Positions 1-5,086 of a DNA stretch of 5,086 nucleotides are shown here, one piece after another. A program made the translations under genes and the position numbers. The stretch's first letter is position 1. Each line of letters begins with the position of its first letter. This stretch comes from Burkholderiales bacterium. Its GTDB lineage: Bacteria > Pseudomonadota > Gammaproteobacteria > Burkholderiales > Burkholderiaceae. The stretch spans positions 1-5,086 of the forward strand of contig CANFNO010000267.1 of the NCBI GenBank assembly GCA_947447845.1, written 5' to 3'. The notes under the pieces were generated by a model. That model made no database searches. It was not told the DNA's origin and saw nothing but the letters and a program-made list of their open reading frames with translations.

Positions 1-1144
1 AAATGCTGATCTGCCCACCCATGCCAGCGTCATTGTTGGCCTGAACAGAACCGCTGACTTGCACCGCTGCGTTGGCGTCGAGCACGATGCTGCCACTCAC
101 GGAGCCCGGCTGCGTGGCATCGGCATTGACGCTCAGGCTGGACGTGGCCTGCAGCGTAACTTTGTCGCCCTGCAGCAAGATGCGTCCGCCCCGGCTGACC
201 AGACTGCTGGCCTCCAGGTTGCCCGCATTGTTGACCACCCCAGCCTGCAACTGGCTCACGCCCAGAGCCGAGAGAATGATCAAGCCACCGGGTGCCAGCA
301 CTGCGGTGCGGTTGTCCACCAGGGCCGCAATCGTCGATGGTGTTACACGCACGCTGGCCAGGCTGTTGTTGCTGTCAAATTGCAAGTCAAACGCTTCACC
401 GGCGGCCAGCGCCACCGTCCCCAGTTGCGCAACGATCAGTCCCTGGTTGCGCACTTCCGGCGCCAGCAGGGCGATGTAACCACCCAGACTGGCCTTGAGT
501 TGGCCTTCATTGAGCACAGTGCCGGTTGCACCCATGCGCTCGAACGTGGCTTTGCCCGCCATAAAGTCCGACAGCCCGATTTGATGTGTGGTGGCCACCA
601 GGCCCCCGACATCGACGCTGGCGCTGGGCGAGAAATACACCCCGTTGGGGTTGGTGATGAATACCTGACCGTTGGCGCTGATGCGGCCAAAAATCTGGCT
701 TGGGTTCGGGTCCAGCACCCGGTTGAGGATGACGCTGGAACTACCGGGTTGCACAAACTGCACGCTGGCGCCTGAGCCCACGTTGAAAGAATTCCAGTCG
801 ATCGCAGCCCGCTGTGTCGTCTGATTCACGATCAAATTCGCGCCGGTCTGGTTGAGCGTTGCCTGACCGGCCACCACCTTGCCCCCGGTGGGCAGTTGGT
901 TGGGTGCAGGTGCCAAGCCCAAGGGACCTTGCGCCCATGCCGGGCTGATCAGAGCGCCTGACAACATGGCTTGCACGAGCGCCAGTGCGCGCAGCACTTG
1001 TACGCCTGCACCACTCCGCAGTTTGCCGCCTGGTGTACGCAGTGAACCCGTCTGGTTACCTTTGCCTCGGGACCGTGCCAATTCGCAAGTCACCACAAAA
1101 CAGTGACGTACCGAACTCCAAATGATGCGATGTACTTTATTCAT
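1..1144 (-). CDS. Two-partner secretion exoprotein TpsA (filamentous haemagglutinin / HMW1-like adhesin), N-terminal part
   Basis: Secreted TpsA exoprotein, exported through the inner membrane by Sec and through the outer membrane by the adjacent TpsB. I translated 381 codons without a stop; the gene runs off the window at base 1, so this is only the N-terminus. Residues 1-28 are a typical extended signal peptide region (starts MNKVHRIIWSSV, then ELARSRGK). A hydrophobic stretch at 50-70 ends in AWA, predicting cleavage after Ala71. Residues about 84-330 form the TPS domain: AIDWNSFNVG (114-123), ILNRV (139-143), and the hallmark NPNG motif at 165-168. The following VLNEG, GGYIALLAPEVRNQG and LGTVALAAGE segments resemble HMW1-type proteins. 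Gly- and Asn-rich beta-helix repeats begin near the window edge. The ATG start is supported by GGAG 9 bases upstream and by the ESPR starting exactly there. It follows tpsB in the same direction. Function beyond adhesin-like secretion (adhesion, haemolysis, contact inhibition) depends on the unseen C-terminus. Confidence 0.93.
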   Translation of the reverse strand, partial: MNKVHRIIWSSVRHCFVVTCELARSRGKGNQTGSLRTPGGKLRSGAGVQVLRALALVQAMLSGALISPAWAQGPLGLAPAPNQLPTGGKVVAGQATLNQTGANLIVNQTTQRAAIDWNSFNVGSGASVQFVQPGSSSVILNRVLDPNPSQIFGRISANGQVFITNPNGVYFSPSASVDVGGLVATTHQIGLSDFMAGKATFERMGATGTVLNEGQLKASLGGYIALLAPEVRNQGLIVAQLGTVALAAGEAFDLQFDSNNSLASVRVTPSTIAALVDNRTAVLAPGGLIILSALGVSQLQAGVVNNAGNLEASSLVSRGGRILLQGDKVTLQATSSLSVNADATQPGSVSGSIVLDANAAVQVSGSVQANNDAGMGGQISI

Positions 1145-1153
1145 ATTCGTTCA

Positions 1154-1157
1154 CTCC
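1154..1157 (-). promoter_or_regulatory. Ribosome binding site of tpsA
   Basis: GGAG on the minus strand, separated by 9 bases from the ATG at 1144-1142. It supports this start, which also places the extended signal peptide region at residue 1. Confidence 0.7.
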
Positions 1158-1189
1158 GCCCGTCGGCGATTTCCGCTGTAAATCCGCAA

Positions 1190-1207
1190 GCACGCTGAAA
1201 AGCGTGC
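1190..1207 (-). other. Hairpin in the tpsB-tpsA gap
   Basis: A perfect 7-bp inverted repeat (GCACGCT / AGCGTGC) with a 4-base loop, starting 11 bases after the tpsB stop codon and lying 45 bases before the tpsA start. No T-run follows on the minus strand, so it does not look like a full terminator. By inference it could stabilise the 3' end of the tpsB message, mark a processing site, or adjust the TpsB:TpsA ratio; nothing in the sequence decides among these. Confidence 0.45.
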
Positions 1208-1218
1208 AATCCCCGCAA

Positions 1219-2979
1219 CTAAAACGACGCAGTCAGACTGAGCCAGAACCTGTCTTCGATGTAAGAGCCGTCTTGATCGGTGCCAGTGGTCGTTGGATTG
1301 GGGTTGGCGGCCCCGCGGCGGGCGACCGTGGCTTTCAGGATCTGGCCCCAGGGGGTTTGCCAGTTCAATGACAAACCGAATCCGTGCAGGGTGTGGCTGG
1401 CGGTGCGGTCGTCGTTGGTGACTTCGCCCCAGTCATAAAACCCCGTCAGCGCCAGGTTGGAGGGCAACTGGTAGCGCAACTCCAGATTGGCCATTTGCCC
1501 CGCAGAACCACCGGCTTCACTCACCGGAAAGGCGCGCACGCCATTGGGGCCACCCAGGTAGAACTTCTGCGATGACTCTAGCGTGTTGCTCATGATCTGG
1601 CCGGTCCATGCCGCATAAGCCGAGAGCTTGTCTGTCAACGTTTGTTGACGGCTGAGGGCAAAGTGAAGCCTGTCAAATTTGCCAGTTGGATGGTTTCTGG
1701 GGATGGGGTCATCACTGTTGGACACAACACTTCCACTGGTGATACCGATGCTGGCTGAATTGGCACCGCCGCCCCACCCGTTGTCAAACTGATTGCCCGC
1801 AAGCGTGGCATCGTAGGACTCGATTTGGTAGTCCGATTGCACCGCACCCAACGATTCATTGTGGGCATGCTTGTCGTCCGCGTTGAGTTGAAGGTAGAGG
1901 TTGCTCTGGCGCGAACGGATGATCGGGTAGGTGCCCTCCAGACCCACGCCACTGGTGTTGCCAATGGCATTGAGCGCGGCGAATTCGGGGGCGAGCACGC
2001 GGTACTGCAATCCCGAAACGTTCACCCCAACCCGCCAACCATCGGTGCCCACAGGCACGCTGTAGGCCAGGCGCAAGTAGTCACTGCCCTCGCTGTGCAC
2101 CAGGTTGCCCGTGGCCAGATCGCCCTGACCTGCGGGGCTCAGCAGATTGACATTGAGCGCGACGCGGCTGCTACCGGTTGAGCGCGCGCCCGAATTGTCT
2201 GCAGTCACCTCACCTATCAGCCTGGGTGCGTCGCTCATCCTGAGTATCAACGCGGTTTCCGCTCGGTCTTTGCCCTCTTGCAGGCTGGCGTTGATGTTCA
2301 CCCCGGGCAGATCCTGAATCAGCAACAGGGCACGGTCCAGCGCCTTCGTGTTGAGCGGCTGGCCCACGGACTGTTGCGCATCCAGACGCGACAGCACCTC
2401 ACTCATCTTCAGCCGCACGGGCTCGGCACCTTGCAAACGGGCGCCACCATAAATGGCCTCAACGATTTGAATGACGATGTGCCCGTCTGTTACGTCTTGC
2501 TCAGGCAGGTAAACGCGAGCCACCCAGCCCGCATCGCTGTAAGCCTGGGAGATTTTTGCCGTGAGTTGCTGGAGCCCCAGGTAACTCAGCTTCTGACCCA
2601 CATAGGGCTTGAGCAGAAGCTGCACCTGCGCATCGCTGAGCATTTGGTTGCCCTGGTTTGAAAATGACTGGACGAGCACCTCCTGGGACCCGTCAGAGCG
2701 CAGCAGTTCGGGTGGTGCCGTCTGTGCGGGCTTGCGTGCGTCTTTGGGCAGCGCAGCGGGGCGGTTGCTCTCCAATGGCTGGAGGAGACTGCCCGCATCG
2801 GGCAAGGTTTGAGCGTGAAGCAAAAAGGGGGAAAGGCAGCAACTGCAAAGCACAAAGAATCTGGCCGCATCCCTTCTTTTCTGCGCTACTGCAAAAGCCT
2901 GAAAACAGGCGCTGCGGCTGTTTTGAAAGCTCAAAGCAACACGCCCCGATTGGCGCCAATTGGCTGCGTCCTGTTGCAT
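1219..2979 (-). CDS. Two-partner secretion outer-membrane transporter TpsB (ShlB/FhaC/HecB family)
   Basis: Outer-membrane pore that recognises the TPS domain of its partner TpsA in the periplasm and exports it. 586 residues, the usual size for the family. Order: a long N-region (1-40), a hydrophobic signal core (about 41-56, likely cleaved after Ala56), an H1-helix-like segment PDAGSLLQPLE (60-70), a Pro-rich linker (73-92), POTRA 1 (about 100-175), POTRA 2 (about 176-250) and a beta-barrel (about 254-586). The loop-6 motif appears as VRAF at 481-484 in the context YLGGPNGVRAF; the family consensus is VRGY. The partner F-x-D-x-G motif is FYDWG (514-518). The protein ends in Phe, as outer-membrane barrels commonly do. 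The ATG at 2979 is the first possible start: an in-frame TGA lies two codons upstream. A weak GAGG sits 4 bases away. It is the first gene of a tpsB-tpsA operon, with tpsA 74 bases downstream. Confidence 0.95.
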   Translation of the reverse strand: MQQDAANWRQSGRVALSFQNSRSACFQAFAVAQKRRDAARFFVLCSCCLSPFLLHAQTLPDAGSLLQPLESNRPAALPKDARKPAQTAPPELLRSDGSQEVLVQSFSNQGNQMLSDAQVQLLLKPYVGQKLSYLGLQQLTAKISQAYSDAGWVARVYLPEQDVTDGHIVIQIVEAIYGGARLQGAEPVRLKMSEVLSRLDAQQSVGQPLNTKALDRALLLIQDLPGVNINASLQEGKDRAETALILRMSDAPRLIGEVTADNSGARSTGSSRVALNVNLLSPAGQGDLATGNLVHSEGSDYLRLAYSVPVGTDGWRVGVNVSGLQYRVLAPEFAALNAIGNTSGVGLEGTYPIIRSRQSNLYLQLNADDKHAHNESLGAVQSDYQIESYDATLAGNQFDNGWGGGANSASIGITSGSVVSNSDDPIPRNHPTGKFDRLHFALSRQQTLTDKLSAYAAWTGQIMSNTLESSQKFYLGGPNGVRAFPVSEAGGSAGQMANLELRYQLPSNLALTGFYDWGEVTNDDRTASHTLHGFGLSLNWQTPWGQILKATVARRGAANPNPTTTGTDQDGSYIEDRFWLSLTASF

Positions 2980-2983
2980 GTGC

Positions 2984-2996
2984 CCTCACAATGTGA
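2984..2996 (-). promoter_or_regulatory. tpsB ribosome binding site overlapped by a short palindrome
   Basis: The minus strand carries GAGG (2987-2984) only 4 bases before the tpsB ATG, a tight and weak Shine-Dalgarno site. Bases 2986-2996 form a perfect 11-base palindrome with a single central base (TCACA-A-TGTGA) that overlaps it by two bases. The palindrome could be a small operator or a chance match; a hairpin with such a loop would not form well. No known regulator is assigned. Confidence 0.35.
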
Positions 2997-3010
2997 AATG
3001 TGTATATGTA

Positions 3011-3035
3011 TCAATAAGTGTACATCTACCTCCTT
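3011..3035 (-). promoter_or_regulatory. Perfect Shine-Dalgarno with a four-codon mini-ORF upstream of tpsB
   Basis: Minus-strand AAGGAGGT (3035-3028) is a full anti-16S match, the best in the window, yet no annotated gene starts at it. Two bases later there is an ATG that encodes only Met-Tyr-Thr-Tyr before a TGA at 3013-3011. The mini-ORF ends 31 bases before the tpsB ATG and is not in its frame. The spacing from GGAGG to ATG (3 bases) is shorter than optimal. It may be a leader peptide, a ribosome standby site, or coincidence. Confidence 0.3.
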
Positions 3036-3095
3036 GTATTTGCACCACTATTCATACATTTCATTAGGCCATTGCCGACACACGCGTTGTGCCGC

Positions 3096-3141
3096 AAAAA
3101 CGAACAAACCCCGGTAAGTCAATGACTTACCGGGGTTTGTT
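3096..3141 (-). terminator. Rho-independent terminator of ssb
   Basis: Arms at 3103-3121 and 3123-3141 are perfect reverse complements (19 pairs around one central base; in practice about 17 pairs and a 5-base loop), with a CCCCGG / CCGGGG core. On the minus strand the stem is followed after CG by five T residues (3100-3096). The hairpin begins 21 bases after the ssb stop codon at 3163. It separates ssb from tpsBA, which lies downstream on the same strand. Confidence 0.92.
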
Positions 3142-3162
3142 TGCAGAAAATCTGGCTAGGGG

Positions 3163-3666
3163 CTAGAACGGAATGTCATCGTCCATGTCGTCAAAACCGC
3201 TGGGTGGGCGAGCCGCTGGCGCCTGGCGTGCGGCAACTGGAGCGGCCACACGGGGTGCCGGCGCCGGACGCCGCGCTGGAGGTGCCGAGCCGGAGCCTTC
3301 GTCGCCACCGTCGCCGGGGCCGCCCATGCCTTCACGGCCGCCGAGCAATTGCAGCTCGGTCGCTACGATGTCCACGGTGTTCTTTTCCACGCCGGCCTGA
3401 TCGGTGTACTTGCCGTATTTCAGCCGGCCTTCCACGTAGATGGGGCGACCTTTGCGCACGTATTCCCCGGCGATTTCGGCCAGGCGGTCGTAGAAGGTGA
3501 CACGGTGCCACTGGGTGTCTTCAATGGTTTCGCCGGTGTTTTTGTCCTTGCGACGGCTGCTGGTGGCCACGCTGACGTTGGCCACGGCCTGACCCGAGGG
3601 CAAGTAGCGGATTTCGGGGTCGCGGCCGCAATTGCCGACCAGAATGACTTTGTTAACGGATGCCAT
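3163..3666 (-). CDS. ssb: Single-stranded DNA-binding protein SSB
   Basis: Binds single-stranded DNA as a tetramer during replication, recombination and repair, and recruits partner proteins through its acidic tail. 167 residues, normal for beta-proteobacteria. The OB fold spans about 3-110: VNKVILVGN (4-12), DPEIRY (16-21), WHRV (53-56) and YVEGRL (77-82). A flexible Gly/Pro/Ala-rich linker runs from about 111 to 156 and the tail ends in DDDIPF, the partner-binding peptide. Compared with E. coli, Trp54 is kept (Trp53) while Trp40 and Trp88 correspond to Arg39 and Tyr87, which I believe is common in this group. The same frame is open upstream to 3951, but the start at 3666 is chosen because the conserved protein begins MASVNKV there and GGAG lies 6 bases ahead; upstream residues are antisense to uvrA. 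It is divergent from uvrA and followed by a strong terminator. Confidence 0.97.
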   Translation of the reverse strand: MASVNKVILVGNCGRDPEIRYLPSGQAVANVSVATSSRRKDKNTGETIEDTQWHRVTFYDRLAEIAGEYVRKGRPIYVEGRLKYGKYTDQAGVEKNTVDIVATELQLLGGREGMGGPGDGGDEGSGSAPPARRPAPAPRVAAPVAARQAPAARPPSGFDDMDDDIPF

Positions 3667-3748
3667 GTTTTTCTCCAGAATAGTCGGCAGATTATCCCGC
3701 CTTTGAAGCTGTCTATCATGGAGGGTTGTTTTCCACCCGGCCACTGCT
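3667..3748. promoter_or_regulatory. Divergent ssb-uvrA control region
   Basis: The 82 bases between the two start codons must carry both promoters. On the plus strand TATCAT (3715-3720) matches the -10 consensus at five of six positions, but its -35 partner (TTATCC at 3692-3697, 17-base spacer) is poor. On the minus strand GATAAT (3696-3691) is a possible ssb -10, with TAGACA (five of six to -35) upstream but only 13 bases away. CTGT at 3709-3712 resembles the left half of a LexA box and abuts the uvrA -10, but the right half is missing. All promoter calls here are tentative. Confidence 0.5.
3673..3676 (-). promoter_or_regulatory. Ribosome binding site of ssb
   Basis: GGAG on the minus strand, 6 bases before the ATG at 3666-3664. 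It decides the ssb start against the longer open frame that continues upstream to 3951. Confidence 0.75.
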
Positions 3749-5086
3749 TTGAATTCTCCATCTGACGCACTCCATCTCGACCCAGCCGACCAGGGCAAAT
3801 ACCTGGGCCGCGCCCTGCAGCAGCAAAGCATCAGCATCCGGGGGGCACGCACGCACAACCTGAAAAACATCGATCTGGACATCCCGCGCAACCAGTTGGT
3901 GGTGATTACAGGCCTCAGCGGTTCCGGCAAGTCCAGCCTGGCATTTGACACGCTGTACGCCGAAGGCCAGCGCCGCTATGTGGAAAGCTTGTCCACCTAC
4001 GCGCGCCAGTTCCTGCAGGTCATGGACAAGCCCGACGTGGACATGATCGAGGGCCTGTCGCCCGCCATCTCCATCGAGCAAAAGGCCACCAGCCACAACC
4101 CGCGCTCCACCGTGGGCACCGTCACCGAAATTCACGATTACCTGCGCCTGCTGTTTGCCCGCGCTGGTACGCCCTACTGCCCCGAACACCAGTTACCGCT
4201 GCAAAGCCAGACTGTCAGCCAGATGGTGGATGCGGTGCTGGCCCTGCCCGAAGACACCCGGCTGATGATTCTGGCCCCACTGGCGCGGGAGAAAAAAGGC
4301 GAGTTTCTGGACGTGTTTGCGGAAATGCAAGCCCAGGGCTATGTGCGCTTTCGCGTCAATGGCGTGGTGTTTGAGTACGACGACCTGCCCAAGCTGAAGA
4401 AAACAGAAAAGCACGATATTGACGTGGTGATTGACCGCGTGAAGGTGCGACCGGAGGCGCGCGGCCCGTCGCTTTCCGCAGGCGATACCCCGATTGCGGC
4501 ACCGGCCACGGGTGCTGCGCCGGATGCCAGTGCCAGCGCTGCAGGCTCAGCCACAGCCGCGCTGACCGCCGCACTCGGCCCGGCCGCCAGCGCCCCCGCA
4601 CCGGGCCTGCGCCAGCGCCTGGCCGAGAGCTTTGAAGCCGCGCTGCGTCTGGCCCAGGGCCGCGCCATCGCGCTGGAAATGGACTCGCCCCAGAACGCAG
4701 AAACCGGCAAACAGGTGGAGCACCTATTCAACGCCAAGTTCGCCTGCCCGGTGTGCAGCTATTCCATCAGCGAGTTGGAGCCACGCCTGTTTTCTTTCAA
4801 CTCACCCGTAGGGGCCTGCCCCAGCTGCGACGGCCTGGGTCAGCAGGATTTCTTTGACCCGGAGCGCGTGGTGGCCTTCCCCACGCTCAGCCTGGCCAGT
4901 GGCGCCATCAAGGGCTGGGACCGGCGCAACGGCTATTACTTCTCCATGCTGGAGAGTCTGGCCAAGCACTACAAGTTTGATATCGACCAGGGCTTTGACA
5001 CGCTGCCGGAAGCCGTTCAGCAGGCGATTCTGCATGGCTCGGGCGAGGAAGAAATCAAGTTCCATTACGTGATTGATTCCGGTGCG
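3749..5086 (+). CDS. uvrA: Excinuclease ABC subunit A (UvrA), N-terminal part
   Basis: ATPase that finds DNA damage with UvrB and starts nucleotide excision repair in the cytoplasm. 446 codons are visible and the gene continues past the window; full-length UvrA is usually about 950 residues. Counted from the TTG start: [14 protein letters not shown] (28-41), Walker [10 protein letters not shown] (55-63, Lys61), [13 protein letters not shown], then the UvrB-binding region starting after [11 protein letters not shown] zinc module has Cys333, Cys336, Cys357 and Cys360 with spacing as in E. coli, followed by DGLG and GWDRRN. No in-frame ATG or GTG precedes Walker A (first in-frame ATG is at 4022), and the frame opens only after a TGA at 3704-3706, so TTG at 3749 (Leu read as Met, then NSPSDALH) is the best start. 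There is no good ribosome site near it; GGAGGG at 3720-3725 is too far. Residues 237-286 are an unusual Ala/Pro-rich insert. Confidence 0.96.
   Translation, partial: MNSPSDALHLDPADQGKYLGRALQQQSISIRGARTHNLKNIDLDIPRNQLVVITGLSGSGKSSLAFDTLYAEGQRRYVESLSTYARQFLQVMDKPDVDMIEGLSPAISIEQKATSHNPRSTVGTVTEIHDYLRLLFARAGTPYCPEHQLPLQSQTVSQMVDAVLALPEDTRLMILAPLAREKKGEFLDVFAEMQAQGYVRFRVNGVVFEYDDLPKLKKTEKHDIDVVIDRVKVRPEARGPSLSAGDTPIAAPATGAAPDASASAAGSATAALTAALGPAASAPAPGLRQRLAESFEAALRLAQGRAIALEMDSPQNAETGKQVEHLFNAKFACPVCSYSISELEPRLFSFNSPVGACPSCDGLGQQDFFDPERVVAFPTLSLASGAIKGWDRRNGYYFSMLESLAKHYKFDIDQGFDTLPEAVQQAILHGSGEEEIKFHYVIDSGA
4457..4606 (+). other. Ala/Pro-rich 50-residue insert within UvrA
   Basis: Codons for residues 237-286 fall between DRVKVRPE and [10 protein letters not shown], two blocks that in E. 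coli UvrA are joined directly (VDRFKVRDD then [10 protein letters not shown]). Of these 50 residues 20 are Ala, 7 Pro, 6 Gly, 6 Ser and 4 Thr, so it is low-complexity and probably a flexible loop. The reading frame is kept and conserved sequence resumes straight after. It sits near the end of the UvrB-binding region, before the zinc module. Confidence 0.8.

Larger units (their letters stand above)
2980..3095. other. AT-rich leader and likely promoter region of tpsB-tpsA
   Basis: The 116 bases between the ssb terminator T-run and tpsB are clearly more AT-rich than the surrounding genes, as expected for a promoter-bearing region of an accessory operon in a GC-rich genome. The terminator just upstream means tpsBA probably needs its own promoter here. 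I did not find a -35/-10 pair on the minus strand good enough to call; TATGAA and GATACA-like hexamers occur but without convincing partners. Confidence 0.4.

Noticed and set aside
59..775. Long plus-strand open frame (238 codons)
   Set aside because: It is antisense to the tpsA N-terminus, whose minus-strand translation carries the ESPR, signal peptide and NPNG motif. The plus-strand protein looks like nothing known and reflects GC-rich codon bias.
1..1144. Contact-dependent inhibition (CdiA) identity for the TpsA protein
   Set aside because: CdiB/CdiA are also two-partner secretion proteins, but only the shared TPS domain is visible and its motifs look closer to HMW1-type adhesins. Toxin and immunity parts, if any, are outside the window.
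3163..3666. Loss of aromatic DNA-contact residues in SSB (positions of E. coli Trp40 and Trp88)
   Set aside because: The changes to Arg39 and Tyr87 look like normal variation for beta-proteobacterial SSB; the rest of the fold and the DDDIPF tail are intact.
3667..3951. Upstream extension of the ssb frame (95 extra residues)
   Set aside because: The extension is antisense to uvrA and to the divergent control region; conserved SSB starts at MASVNKV with its own ribosome site.
3716..4189. Minus-strand open frame of 157 codons opposite uvrA
   Set aside because: It is a shadow of uvrA; the plus-strand frame contains Walker A and other conserved UvrA blocks over the same bases.
4339..4737. Minus-strand Ala-rich open frame opposite the UvrA insert
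   Set aside because: Its Ala-rich middle mirrors the GC-rich insert codons on the other strand, and there is no ribosome site or recognisable domain.
1..5086. CRISPR arrays, insertion sequences, tRNA or integrase attachment sites
   Set aside because: No regularly spaced repeats, transposase-like frames, terminal inverted repeats or tRNA-like cloverleaf sequences were seen on either strand.

Overview
This 5.1-kb window looks chromosomal and comes from a beta-proteobacterium, most likely Burkholderiales and probably Comamonadaceae. That placement rests on the style of the UvrA N-terminus, the beta-proteobacterial SSB ending in DDDIPF, the GC-rich codon use, and a two-partner secretion pair whose exoprotein carries an extended signal peptide region. 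It is a judgement from protein character, not from a database search.

Layout, left to right. Bases 1-1144 (minus strand) hold the first 381 codons of a large secreted TpsA exoprotein (filamentous haemagglutinin / HMW1-like adhesin); its C-terminal part lies beyond base 1. This gene has no stop inside the window. Bases 1219-2979 (minus) encode its partner TpsB, an outer-membrane FhaC/ShlB/HecB-type transporter with two POTRA domains and a beta-barrel. TpsB is transcribed first and TpsA follows after a 74-base gap that contains a small hairpin, so the pair is very probably an operon. Bases 2980-3162 are an AT-rich intergenic region. It holds the strong rho-independent terminator of the next gene and, nearer tpsB, a perfect Shine-Dalgarno sequence attached to a four-codon mini-ORF. 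Bases 3163-3666 (minus) encode single-stranded DNA-binding protein SSB. Bases 3749 to the end (plus) are the first 446 codons of uvrA, divergent from ssb.

How it fits together. The ssb-uvrA half is conserved DNA replication and repair: UvrA starts nucleotide excision repair and SSB protects single-stranded DNA. The two share an 82-base divergent control region, as in E. coli, but I see only half of a LexA-type box there. The tpsBA half is an accessory surface-protein module: both proteins cross the inner membrane by Sec, TpsB inserts in the outer membrane, and it exports TpsA to the cell surface or medium.

I see no CRISPR array, transposase, tRNA, rRNA or recognisable new defence system. The most unusual points are a 50-residue Ala/Pro-rich insert inside the UvrB-binding region of UvrA, the apparent TTG start of uvrA, the leader region of tpsB, and the unknown C-terminal cargo of the TpsA protein.
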